From: Solirubrobacterales bacterium
Lineage (GTDB): Bacteria > Actinomycetota > Thermoleophilia > Solirubrobacterales > 70-9
Assembly (NCBI GenBank): GCA_009379895.1
Contig: WHSW01000014.1
Coordinates: 1-36,718, forward strand
Direction of reading: 5' to 3'
DNA length: 36,718 bases
Shown: positions 28,178 to 36,186 of the stretch, in pieces
Layout: each line of letters starts with the position of its first letter
How positions within the stretch are numbered: position 1 is the stretch's first letter
Notes under the pieces: generated by a model
Told to the model about the DNA's origin: nothing
Database searches by the model: none
The model's input: only the letters and a program-made list of their open reading frames with translations
Program-made: the position numbers and the translations under genes

Positions 28178-31159
28178 TCACACCGCACCCTGCGGGCTGC
28201 GCTCCGGCGCCGGCGCGCGCTCCGCCGAGTCGGGGTCCAGCGCCGCGGGCAGCTCGGACCGTGAGCCGATCTCGAGCTTCTGGTAGGCGTGGCTGAGGTG
28301 GACCTCGACCGTCTTCTGGGTCACGAACAGCGCCTGAGCGATCTCCCGGTTGGTCATCTTCTCGGCGGCCATCCTCGCGACCCGCAGCTCGCTCGGGGTC
28401 AGCGCCTCGAGCCCCGAATAGAGGATCTTTCGCGGCCGCGCACCGGCCGCGCGCAGCTCCACGTAGGCGTGCTCGGCGAGCGCGGTGGCGCCGCAGCTGC
28501 GGGCCGCCTTCATCCCCACCGCGAGCGGATCGCGCGCCGCCGCTCGCCGGCCGTCGCGGCGCAGCGCCGCGCCCTGCTCGACCAGTGCCCGGGCGTGCTC
28601 GAGCCGGGCGCTGCAGGGCTCGAGGGTGGCGACGGCCTCACCCAGGCGGGCGATCCCACTGTCTCCCCCCTCGCACATGCCCAGCGTCAGCAGGGCGACG
28701 CCGAGCGGGCGAGGAGCGCCGAAGCGACGCGCCCGCTCGAGATCCTCGCGCGCCAGCTCCAGCGCCCGCGGGCGATCGCCGGCACGCAGCTGCCCGAGCG
28801 CCATCGCCGGACGCCACTGCACGGGCCAACTCCCGCTTCGCTCACCCCAAGCCTCCGCCCAACCGCGGCAGCGGTCCACCTCGGCGATCGCCCGTTCGCC
28901 GTCACCCTCGGCGAGGGCAACCCGCGCGCCGCTTTCGAACAGCGGCTGCGTGAGCACGCAGCCGGGATCGAACTCCCTCGCCGGCGCCGACTCGAATGCC
29001 GCCCGGGCTTGCGCGACGTCGCCGCGCTCCAGGCGCGCGATGACCAGGGTCGCAAGCGCAATCGGTTCAAAGACCGGTGGGCGGTCGTCGGCCGTGAGCC
29101 GCAGCGAAGCCTCCGCGTCGGCCTCGGCCCCCGGCAGGTTCCCCTGATGGAGGCGGGCCAGGGAGCGCGCGGAGGAAGCGAGGGCGAAGGCGCGGACGGC
29201 GCCGCAGCGCCGGCTGGAATCCGCGGCCACGGTGAGCACCTGCTCCGCGCGTTTGGGCTCCCCGCCGGCGATCAGCGCGAACGCTGCGACGAACGGAACC
29301 GGAGAGTCGCGAGCAGCCCCGCGCAGCGGCTCGGCCTCGTCGCGGGCGCGCTCGGCCAGCCCGCAGACCTCGCTCGCGGGTCCCGCGGCGAACGCGAGCT
29401 CGCAGGCGAGCGGCGCCAGAAGCGGCTCGGCGACCTCACCGGGCGCCTGCCGGGCGCCCTCGACCGCCCGGCCCAGCCGTTCGCCGAGGCGCCGACGGGC
29501 ACCCAGCGTGGTGATCCCCGCCACGTAGAGCAACGCCTCGAGCTGCGCCACGAGCGGCTGCTGAGGGCCCTCGCTCTCGTGGTCGAGCCCGGCGAGCGCC
29601 GTCTCCAGCACGTCGACCGCCTCGGCGTCGCGGCCCACATGGATCAGCGCCGTGCCCAGCTCGGCAGCGAGCCGCGCCCGCTCGCACGCCCCCGGCCCGC
29701 CGTCCGCCGCGCCGCGCATCAACTTGATTCCCTCGGGATCCCCGTGGGCCGCGAGGGCCGGCCCCAGCTTGAGGACGAGCTCCAGGCGCTCCTCGGGCGG
29801 TGGCGATTCGGCGAGCGCGCGGCGCAGGTAATCGATCGCGGTCGGCGGCGCTCCCTCGGCGATCGCCAGCTCCGCCGCCTCGCGGAGCCGTGCGACGGTC
29901 CACGCGTCGCGGCCCGGCTCGGTGTGGAGCAGCTGCGCCGCCACCGCGGCCGCCCCGGCCCCGCGGTCCGCGAGCAGGGCGGCCGCCCGGCGGTGAGCGC
30001 TCGCCCGCTCGAGCGGTGGGATGTCCTCGTAGACCGCCGCCCGCATGATCGGGTGTGAGAACGCCAGCGGCAGCTCCCCGGCGAGGACGCCCGCCGCGGC
30101 CAGAGAGTCGGCGGCCGCCGCGGCCTCACCCTGATCCAATTCGGCCAGGATCGCCGCGTCGCGCAGATCGGGGCGCCCGCCGAGCACCGCGAGGGCGCGG
30201 ACCAGCGCCGCGCACCCCGGCTCCAGGTGGGCGACCCGACCGAGCACCTCACGCGAGATCGCGGGCGGGCCCACCTCGATCACGCGCCGAGCCGCCCGAG
30301 CGGTCGGCGCGACGGCGGCGGATTGCAGGGCCCGCAGGAGCTGATCCAGGTAGAAGGGGTTGCCCTGCGTCGTTCGCCAGCACGCAGCGGCGAACTCCTC
30401 GGCGGGCTCGGAGCCAAGGGACTCCCGGATCAGGGCGGCGCTTGCCCGCTCGCTGAGCGAGGCGAGGCGAAGCACGCTCACCTCGGATGCGTCCAGGAGG
30501 CGGGGCAGGAGATCCCGTTCACCCCCGGGCTGGGTTCGACGCGCCGCGACGGCGACGGTGATCGCCAGGCCGTCGAGGCGACGGGCCAGGTAGTTGAGCA
30601 TCTGCAGGCTCGGGAGGTCGGCCCAGTGGGCGTCGTCGACCGTGATCAGCAATGGGGCGGGCTGGGCGATGTTCGCGGCCAGCCAGTAGAGACCATGAAG
30701 CGGGGCGAAGGCGGCGTCCAGCAGCCCGGGCTCCGCCTGGCCGCTCCCGCTGCTCTCGGCTTGCCTCGACCCTTCGGCCGTGCGACCGATCGCCCCGTCG
30801 GTCGCCGGCGGCGCGAGCAGCAGCCGACCGGCGAGAGCCGCGGCGCCCGCGAGCAGGGCCTGGCGCTCGGCTTCCTCCGCGCCCGCCAGCACGGGCTCGA
30901 AGAGCTGACGGCAGACCCCGAACGGAAGCGCGCGCTCCAGCTCCGAGCCCGATGCCGTCAGGACCCGCATCCCGCGCTCTTGGGCGAGTCGCCGCGCCCG
31001 AGCGAGGAGGCTGCTCTTGCCGATCCCGGCCGGCCCGACGATCGCCAGCATCTCCCCCTCCCCCGTGGCCGCGCCGGCGAGCGCGCGCCCGAACCGTTCC
31101 AGCTCGCCGTCGCGCTCCAGCAGCGGCGGTGCACGGCCGCTCTCTCTGCCTTCGGGCAC
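28178..31159 (-). CDS. Large ATP-binding LuxR-family regulator (LAL/MalT-like)
   Basis: 993 aa. The N-terminal AAA/STAND ATPase has Walker A VGPAGIGKSSLL (~42-53) and Walker B LLITVDDAHWAD. A long alpha-helical, TPR-like middle section (~400-900) is built from Ala/Leu/Glu-rich helices. The C-terminal LuxR helix-turn-helix is LTPSELRVARMAAEKMTNRE, continuing ...TQKTVEVHLSHAYQKL. This is the LAL architecture, in which ligand and ATP binding trigger oligomerisation and transcription activation. GTG 31159 is chosen for the GAGGGGAGGG Shine-Dalgarno region just upstream, and a -10 TAGTAT lies ~40 nt away. Targets are unknown; the divergent small-protein/cupin genes are the positional candidates. 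Confidence 0.92.
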   Translation of the reverse strand: MPEGRESGRAPPLLERDGELERFGRALAGAATGEGEMLAIVGPAGIGKSSLLARARRLAQERGMRVLTASGSELERALPFGVCRQLFEPVLAGAEEAERQALLAGAAALAGRLLLAPPATDGAIGRTAEGSRQAESSGSGQAEPGLLDAAFAPLHGLYWLAANIAQPAPLLITVDDAHWADLPSLQMLNYLARRLDGLAITVAVAARRTQPGGERDLLPRLLDASEVSVLRLASLSERASAALIRESLGSEPAEEFAAACWRTTQGNPFYLDQLLRALQSAAVAPTARAARRVIEVGPPAISREVLGRVAHLEPGCAALVRALAVLGGRPDLRDAAILAELDQGEAAAAADSLAAAGVLAGELPLAFSHPIMRAAVYEDIPPLERASAHRRAAALLADRGAGAAAVAAQLLHTEPGRDAWTVARLREAAELAIAEGAPPTAIDYLRRALAESPPPEERLELVLKLGPALAAHGDPEGIKLMRGAADGGPGACERARLAAELGTALIHVGRDAEAVDVLETALAGLDHESEGPQQPLVAQLEALLYVAGITTLGARRRLGERLGRAVEGARQAPGEVAEPLLAPLACELAFAAGPASEVCGLAERARDEAEPLRGAARDSPVPFVAAFALIAGGEPKRAEQVLTVAADSSRRCGAVRAFALASSARSLARLHQGNLPGAEADAEASLRLTADDRPPVFEPIALATLVIARLERGDVAQARAAFESAPAREFDPGCVLTQPLFESGARVALAEGDGERAIAEVDRCRGWAEAWGERSGSWPVQWRPAMALGQLRAGDRPRALELAREDLERARRFGAPRPLGVALLTLGMCEGGDSGIARLGEAVATLEPCSARLEHARALVEQGAALRRDGRRAAARDPLAVGMKAARSCGATALAEHAYVELRAAGARPRKILYSGLEALTPSELRVARMAAEKMTNREIAQALFVTQKTVEVHLSHAYQKLEIGSRSELPAALDPDSAERAPAPERSPQGAV

Positions 31160-31197
31160 CGTCCCTCCCCTCGGAAGCTAAGCCTTCGGCGAGCCGG

Positions 31198-31203
31198 ATA
31201 CTA
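31198..31203 (-). promoter_or_regulatory. -10 element for the LAL regulator gene
   Basis: TAGTAT on the minus strand, ~38 nt upstream of GTG 31159. It leaves a leader with a GGGGAGGG Shine-Dalgarno sequence. Confidence 0.35.
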
Positions 31204-31250
31204 GTCCTCGGCCCCTTCGTGCCGGACGGCCCCGGCACGCGTCGGTCCGA

Positions 31251-31273
31251 GATGTTGGGGTCGATGTTGGGGT
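31251..31273. repeat. Tandem 12-bp repeat in the LAL upstream region
   Basis: GATGTTGGGGT at 31251-31261 is repeated at 31263-31273. It lies 48-70 bp upstream of the LAL -10 element. A direct repeat at this distance is a plausible regulator-binding site. Confidence 0.4.
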
Positions 31274-31320
31274 GATCTCCTCGATGCGAACGCCGGGTTG
31301 ACGGGCCATGGTTGCCCGAG

Positions 31321-31518
31321 ATGGGCACCCGCGAGCGACTCCTCGTCGAGATCGACCGGACCACCGAGCCGATCAGCGGCGTGGTGCGCTCGCTCGACGG
31401 GCCCGGCGAGCGAGTCAGGCCGCACGAGCCGGCCAGGCGCTTCAACGGCTACATCGAGCTGATCACCGCGCTGGAGCAGGCGGGGCGCGGCGGGCGGAAG
31501 GGAGGCCGCGCGCGATGA
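31321..31518 (+). CDS. Small conserved-looking protein, function unknown
   Basis: 65 aa. ERLLVEIDRTTEPISGVVRS followed by RRFNGYIELITALEQA looks like the short actinobacterial proteins with an acidic beta-hairpin (E-I-D...EPISG) and a FxGyxeLixALE end. Such proteins often sit near regulators; no function is known to me. The C-terminal RGGRKGGRAR is basic and disordered. ATG 31321 is preferred; TTG 31312 is in frame. There is no clear Shine-Dalgarno sequence. It is divergent from the LAL regulator and upstream of the cupin gene. Confidence 0.5.
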   Translation: MGTRERLLVEIDRTTEPISGVVRSLDGPGERVRPHEPARRFNGYIELITALEQAGRGGRKGGRAR

Positions 31519-31618
31519 GCACGCCCCGCCTCCGTTGCCTCCTCGCCACCGTCCCGCTCGCGCACGCCCTGGCCCCGCCGGCCGGCCGACCCGGGCCGGC
31601 CGCCACCTAGGAACGGCG

Positions 31619-31987
31619 ATGGCGACCCTGCAGGCCAAGAGCCTCGACTTCCCCGACGAGCTGCGCCCGTTCGTGGCCAAGGGCGAGGTGGCCGTCGTGC
31701 GGCTCGGCGAGGCGACGATCGGTCGCGGGGTTGCGGAGCCGGGCTGGCGCTGGTCCGAGCACGTCAAGCCCCTCGCCGGCACCGACTCCTGCCGCGAGCG
31801 GCACACGGGCTACGTGATCTCGGGACGGATGCACATCGTCATGGACGACGGCGTCGAGGGGGAGGCCGGGCCGGGAGACGCCTTCGTCATCCCGCCCGGC
31901 CATGACGCCTGGATCGTCGGCTCCGAGCCGTGCGTCTTCCTCGACTTCACCGGGATGGAGAGCTACGCCGAGGGGGTCGTGCGATGA
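31619..31987 (+). CDS. Cupin-domain protein
   Basis: 122-aa single cupin fold. The first cupin motif region is SCRERHTGYVISGRMHIVMDDG and the second PGDAFVIPPGHDAWIVG. The usual metal-binding set G(X)5HXH is reduced: the first motif has one His (ERHTGYV), and the second keeps PPGHD. Metal binding is therefore uncertain, and a ligand-binding or isomerase-like role cannot be told apart. AGGA lies 6 nt before ATG 31619. The sigma factor gene follows ~120 bp downstream. Confidence 0.85.
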   Translation: MATLQAKSLDFPDELRPFVAKGEVAVVRLGEATIGRGVAEPGWRWSEHVKPLAGTDSCRERHTGYVISGRMHIVMDDGVEGEAGPGDAFVIPPGHDAWIVGSEPCVFLDFTGMESYAEGVVR

Positions 31988-32108
31988 GGCCGGCGCCCGC
32001 CTGGGCGGAGATGCGCCCGCGCCGACGGGCGCGCTTCGAGAACGGCCGGGTCGGCAGCCGGAACCGCGAGCGCTGAGGAGCCTGGGGGATGGGCAGGCCG
32101 GCGGGGAC

Positions 32109-32690
32109 GTGATCGGTCTGCGAGAGCGCGGTGGCGGACCGGCCAGGCTCGCCGCGAGGATCGACCTGGAGCCGGCGGACTCGGCGCCCACCACGGTCCG
32201 CGAGCTGGACGCCGAGGCGGCGGCCGATCAGCTCGATCGGCTCTACCGCGCGGCGCTGGGGATGTGCGGCTCGCCGCAGCTGGCCGAGGACCTGGTCCAG
32301 GAGACCTACTTCAAGGTGCTCTCGCGCCCGCGGCTGCTGCGCCGCAGCGACGAGCTCGGCTACCTGATCGGCGCGCTTCGACACGTCTGGCAGAGCCACC
32401 TGCGCGCTCGCCGCGCGCGGCCGGCAGAGACCGAGCTGAGCGCCCCGGAGAGGCTCGTCGCCGCGCCCGGCGTCGGCGACCCCGAGCTCTCGATCGAGGC
32501 GGGGGCCGCGCTCGCCGCGCTCGCCGCGCTGCCCGAGGCCTTCCGCGCGGTGGTCGCCGCGGTCGACCTGGCGGGCCTCAGCTATGCCGAGTGCGCCCGG
32601 GCGCTCGAGATCGCCGAGGGAACGGTGATGAGCCGCCTCTCACGGGGCCGGGCGAGGATCATCGCCGCGCTCGACGGCATGGACGCATGA
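32109..32690 (+). CDS. ECF-type RNA polymerase sigma factor
   Basis: 193 aa, within the size range of ECF sigmas. Region 2 is LDRLYRAALGMCGSPQLAED then LVQETYFKVLSRPRLLRR and YLIGALRHVWQSHLRARR (-10 recognition). Region 4 is LPEAFRAVVAAVDLAGLSYA then ALEIAEGTVMSRLSRGRARI (-35 recognition). GTG 32109 is the most upstream reasonable start in frame; the ~25 residues before region 2 are not well constrained. The next gene encodes a membrane anti-sigma factor, the usual pairing. The GGAATA-N15/16-CGTCC sequences upstream of the anti-sigma gene and three neighbouring genes are its likely targets, although I see none before the sigma gene itself. Confidence 0.9.
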   Translation: MIGLRERGGGPARLAARIDLEPADSAPTTVRELDAEAAADQLDRLYRAALGMCGSPQLAEDLVQETYFKVLSRPRLLRRSDELGYLIGALRHVWQSHLRARRARPAETELSAPERLVAAPGVGDPELSIEAGAALAALAALPEAFRAVVAAVDLAGLSYAECARALEIAEGTVMSRLSRGRARIIAALDGMDA

Positions 32691-32805
32691 GGGTCTGCAC
32701 CGCGATTGCCTGATCGCCGCGACGGCCCTCGTCCTCGACCCGAACCGATCATCTCCCAGCACGTGGCGTGGCGCGCTCGGCGCACCCATCCCCTCGTAGT
32801 GCCGC

Positions 32806-32832
32806 GGAATATCTTGTCCGCCTGGGGCGTCC
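32806..32832 (+). promoter_or_regulatory. ECF-type promoter P4 before the anti-sigma gene
   Basis: GGAATA (32806-32811), 16-nt spacer, CGTCC (32828-32832), about 56 nt before ATG 32889. It lies in the gap between the sigma and anti-sigma genes and implies feedback by the sigma factor on its own inhibitor. Confidence 0.45.
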
Positions 32833-32888
32833 CCGGTCCCAGAGGCGCAGGAGATGAGAGACCACCCAGAGCCCGGGGCCGGCGCGAG

Positions 32889-33730
32889 ATGAACGTGAAT
32901 CCGGATCGCCCCTGCGAGACCGACCTGCGCGACCTGGCCGCGCTCGCCGACGGCTCGCTCTCGCTCGCGCGGCGGGCCGAGCTCGAGCGACGGCTGGTGG
33001 GCTCGCCCGCGCTCCGCGCCGAGCTCGAGCGCCAGCGCCGGGCGCGGGCGGCACTCGGGCGACTGACCGCGCAGACGAGGGCGCCGGCGCGCCTCAGGGC
33101 GCGCGTCGAGGCGAACCGCGCGTCCCGTCACCCGTCGGTCTGGCCGAGCTCGCGGTGGCGCGGGCCTCTCGGGGGGCGGCGAAGCGATGCGCGGCGGCCG
33201 TTGGGGCTGCGCATCGCGCTGGGGCTCGGCCTTGGCGCGATGGCCGCGATCGCGGTCGCGATCGTCGCGCCGGTGGGGGGCGGCGGCGCGCCCACGATCG
33301 CCGCCGCGGCGCGACTGGCCGGCCTGGCCCCAGAAGGCCCGGCGCCCGCCCGCAACCGAGCGAGCCCGCGCTTCTGGCCGCCGGCTTCGCGGGGCTGGCC
33401 TATCCGCGCTGGGAGCGCGAGTTCGGCTGGCGGGCCACCGGCACGCGCGACGACGAGCTCTCCGGACGGAGGACACGCACCGTCTTCTACGAGAGCCGGG
33501 GCGAGCGGATCGGCTACACGATCGTCGCCGGCGATGCGCTCGACGCGCCCACGGGCGCCCGGCGGTCGATCCGCGACGGAATCGAGCTGCGCTCGCTCCG
33601 CGCCGGGAAGACGACCATGGTGAGCTGGATTCGCGAGGGGCACACCTGCGTGCTTACCGCCGGCGACCTGCATGCCTCGACGCTGGTCGAGCTCGCCGCC
33701 TGGAAGGGCGGCGGCGCGGTCGGCTTCTGA
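32889..33730 (+). pseudogene. Membrane anti-sigma factor, interrupted by a frameshift
   Basis: The N-terminal part (32889 to ~33350) reads DLRDLAALADGSLSLARRAE then LERRLVGSPALRAELERQRR, an anti-sigma domain without a zinc motif. A membrane helix follows (LGLRIALGLGLGAMAAIAVA). The C-terminal extracytoplasmic domain continues in another frame from ~33350 to TGA 33730: ALLAAGFAGLAYPRWEREFG, TVFYESRGERIGYTIVAGDA, GHTCVLTAGDL. The two frames join sensibly if one base is missing in the C-rich run 33341-33353. It should hold the sigma factor at the membrane. The break may be a sequencing error, since both halves are otherwise intact; if real, the sigma-binding half could still be made without its sensor domain. 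Confidence 0.75.
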
Positions 33731-33782
33731 CCCGCGCCCGGCGAGCGCTCGCGGGGTTTGCCAATGCACGTGCTCCATGCCC

Positions 33783-33808
33783 GGAATAAGGAGCGCCGAA
33801 CCGCGTCC
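33783..33808 (+). promoter_or_regulatory. ECF-type promoter P2 for repeat protein B
   Basis: GGAATA (33783-33788), 15-nt spacer, CGTCC (33804-33808). Element sequences and spacing are identical to P1. The start codon is 63 nt downstream, against 65 nt for P1. Confidence 0.5.
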
Positions 33809-33820
33809 TTGATGCGTAGA

Positions 33821-33864
33821 GGGCGCGGCGAACCGGCACCGCGCCCGAATCCACTCACGGGAGG
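33821..33864 (+). promoter_or_regulatory. Leader hairpin and Shine-Dalgarno of repeat protein B mRNA
   Basis: GGGCGCGG (33821-33828) pairs with CCGCGCCC (33839-33846) around a 10-nt loop with CGAAC. CACTCA and GGGAGG (33859-33864) follow, 7 nt before TTG 33872. It matches the layout of the leader at 27438-27489. Confidence 0.5.
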
Positions 33865-33871
33865 TATCGAT

Positions 33872-34709
33872 TTGATCCGACGCAAGACGACCGCCGCGCT
33901 CAGCGCCATGCGCCGAAACGTGATCGCCTGGCTGGCGCTGTTCATGGCGCTCGGGGGCACCGGCTATGCCGCCGCGACGATCGGGCCCGGCGACATCCGC
34001 GACGACGCCGTGCGCGCCCGCCACATCGCCGACGGCCAAGTGGGCACCGCCGCGATCCGCGACGACGCGGTCCTCAGCCGCGACATCCGAAGCGGCCAGG
34101 TGCGGACCGCCGACCTCGCCCGGGACGCCGTCACGACCGGCAGGATCCGCAACGGGCAGGTGCGGGCGGGCGATCTCGCCCGGGACGCGGTGGACTCCCC
34201 CAAGGTCAGGAACGGGTCGCTGGAGCCCGTCGACCTGGAGCCGCTGCCGGCGGTGCGCGTCAACCTCCTGAACCCCCAGCAGGGTCTCCCCCGCAGTGCC
34301 GGAGGTGCTCATCTGGTCGGTTTTAAGCGAGGACTTCGACCAGGGGTCGATGCACTCGAATGGGCAATCGTCGCGCCTCGTCGCGCCCCGCGACGGGCTC
34401 TACGCCGTGGACGCGCAGGTCGAGTGGCGCCGCGACGACACGCTGGATGGAGCGGTCGTCACCCTCGACAGGAACCAGAACCGGACGTGCGAGGGTGCGG
34501 CGAGGGACGGAACTCAGCCTGCCCGCGACACGGTGACCGGCAGCACGCCCAACGAGAACCTCACCAACGACATCAACACGCTCGTTGCGCTGGAGGCCGG
34601 GGACTACCTCGAGCTGTGTGCAGTCCAGCACTCGGGCGAGCAACAGCTGGTCGAGTCGTTTGGCTTCACGTGGGTGACGATGCGGTTCGTGGGCCGCCTT
34701 TCCGGCTGA
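33872..34709 (+). pseudogene. Secreted decapeptide-repeat protein B with C1q-like domain, frameshifted
   Basis: From TTG 33872 (GGGAGG 7 nt upstream): a basic start, export signal (MRRNVIAWLALFMALGGTGY), then eight 10-residue units such as DGQVGTAAIR, DDAVLSRDIR, SGQVRTADLA, RDAVTTGRIR and NGQVRAGDLA. The frame then leaves a coherent protein near 34288-34296. The +1 frame carries a beta-rich C-terminal domain to TGA 34709: WSVLSEDFDQGSMHSNGQSS, RLVAPRDGLYAVDAQVEWRR, ALEAGDYLELCAVQHSGEQ, resembling C1q/TNF-like trimeric heads. Removing one C from the run 34288-34292 restores a single ~278-aa protein. A trimeric stalk-and-head surface protein is inferred. It is a paralogue of the protein at 27495. 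Confidence 0.72.
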
Positions 34710-34722
34710 CGGCCGCCCCTCG

Positions 34723-34749
34723 GGAATAGACCTCGCCCGAGGAGCGCCC
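34723..34749 (+). promoter_or_regulatory. ECF-type promoter P3 for the FAD oxidase gene
   Basis: GGAATA (34723-34728), 16-nt spacer, CGCCC (34745-34749). The -10 half differs from CGTCC by one base, but the sequence GGAATAGAC..CGCCCGAG is shared with P1. The ATG is 39 nt downstream. Confidence 0.4.
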
Positions 34750-34788
34750 TTGCTTGGGCATGACCGAGATCGAGATGGGAGCAGAGCC

Positions 34789-36186
34789 ATGGGCAACGAG
34801 TTGATCGACGAGGCGGCAGTCGGGCGGTTGGCGGACCACCTCGATGGCGAGGTGATCGGACCGCACGGCGCCGGCTACGACGAGGCGCGCAAGGTCTTCA
34901 ACGGGATGATCGACAGGCGGCCGGCGCTGATCGCACGCTGCGCGAGCACCGATGACGTGGTCGCGGCCGTCGACTGCGCCCGCCAGAACGGCCTCCCGGT
35001 GGCGGTCCGCTGCGGCGGGCACAGCGTCGTCGGGATGAGCGTCTGCGACGACGGCATGCTGATCGACCTCGCGGGCGTAAGCGAGGTCGATGTCGATCCG
35101 GAGGCTCGCGTCGCCCGCACCGGCGGCGGGGTCCTGTGGGGCGAGTTCGACGCCGCCACCCAACCGCATGGCCTCCACACCCCCGGCGGGCGGGTCACGA
35201 CCACCGGCGTCGGCGGCTTCACCACCGGCGGCGGCTACGGCTGGACCTCCTCCATGCATGGCCTGACCTCGGACAACCTGCTCTCCGCCGAGGTCGTGAC
35301 CGCCGACGGCCGCGTGCTGACCGCCAGCGAGGACGAGAACGAGGACCTCTTCTGGGGGATCCGGGGCGGCGGCGGCAACTTCGGCGTCGTGACCCGGTTC
35401 GACTTCGAGCTCCACGAGCTGGGACCAATCGTGCTGGCGGGAGAGGCGCTGTGGCCGATCGAGCGCGCACCGGAGGTCGTGCGCGCCTGGCGCGACTACG
35501 TCGAGCGCGCGCCCGACGAGCTCTCCACCGGGTGCGCCGTCGTCATCGCCCCGCCCGAGGATTTCGTCCCCGAGCACCTGCACGGCCGGCCCGCGCTCGC
35601 GATCGTCGGGATGTACGTCGGCGACCCCGAGGCGGGCGCCGCGGTGGTCCAGCCGCTCAAGGAGCTCGCCCCGGACCTGGATCTGTTCCAGCCGATGCCC
35701 TACACCGACTTCCAGGCGTTGCTCGACCCGGCCAATCCGCCGGGCCTGCGCAACTACTTTCGCGGCGATTACCTGGACGGGCTCAGCGACGCGGCGATCG
35801 ACGTCTACCTCGAGCGCGCCACCGAGACGGTGTCGTCGACCACGCCGCTCGCCCAGATCGTCATCTTCCGGCTCGGCGCCGGGGTGACGAGCGTCGCCGA
35901 CGAGGCCACGGCGTTCTCGCACCGAGACGCCGCGTACCTCTTCCACCCCATCCTGCTCTGGGAGGACCCGGCCGAGGACGAGCGCCAGACCGCAAGCGGG
36001 CGGGGCCTCGGGGAGGCCATGCAACCGTTCGGGACCGGTGCGTCATACCTCAACTTCACGCCGGACCGCGACCGGGTCCGCGACGCCTTCGGCACCGAGA
36101 AGTACCGGCGGCTCGTCGCGCTCAAGGACAGATACGACCCCGAGAACCTCTTCCGCGTCAACCAGAACATCGTGCCGGCGGGGTAG
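34789..36186 (+). CDS. FAD-linked oxidase, berberine-bridge-enzyme-like
   Basis: 465 aa. The PCMH-type FAD-binding domain has VAVRCGGHSVVGMS, with His78 in the GGHS position that covalently attaches FAD in this family, then TTGVGGFTTGGGYGWTSSMH and IRGGGGNFGVVTRFDFELH. The C-terminal BBE domain ends RRLVALKDRYDPENLFRVNQ, the family signature. The second attachment Cys of bicovalent enzymes is not present (TTGVGGF), so a single covalent link is expected. No signal peptide is seen. Relatives oxidise sugars, aclacinomycin or alkaloids; the substrate here is unknown. ATG 34789 follows GGGAG by 7 nt and promoter P3 by 39 nt. Confidence 0.92.
   Translation: MGNELIDEAAVGRLADHLDGEVIGPHGAGYDEARKVFNGMIDRRPALIARCASTDDVVAAVDCARQNGLPVAVRCGGHSVVGMSVCDDGMLIDLAGVSEVDVDPEARVARTGGGVLWGEFDAATQPHGLHTPGGRVTTTGVGGFTTGGGYGWTSSMHGLTSDNLLSAEVVTADGRVLTASEDENEDLFWGIRGGGGNFGVVTRFDFELHELGPIVLAGEALWPIERAPEVVRAWRDYVERAPDELSTGCAVVIAPPEDFVPEHLHGRPALAIVGMYVGDPEAGAAVVQPLKELAPDLDLFQPMPYTDFQALLDPANPPGLRNYFRGDYLDGLSDAAIDVYLERATETVSSTTPLAQIVIFRLGAGVTSVADEATAFSHRDAAYLFHPILLWEDPAEDERQTASGRGLGEAMQPFGTGASYLNFTPDRDRVRDAFGTEKYRRLVALKDRYDPENLFRVNQNIVPAG

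Noticed and set aside
31515-31610. 31-codon frame starting at ATGA after the small protein gene
   Set aside because: Ala/Pro-rich with no recognisable pattern. The overlap alone is not enough to call a gene.
31984-32076. 30-codon frame overlapping the cupin stop as ATGA
   Set aside because: Arg/Ala-rich, no conservation evidence visible. It could at most be a coupling peptide.
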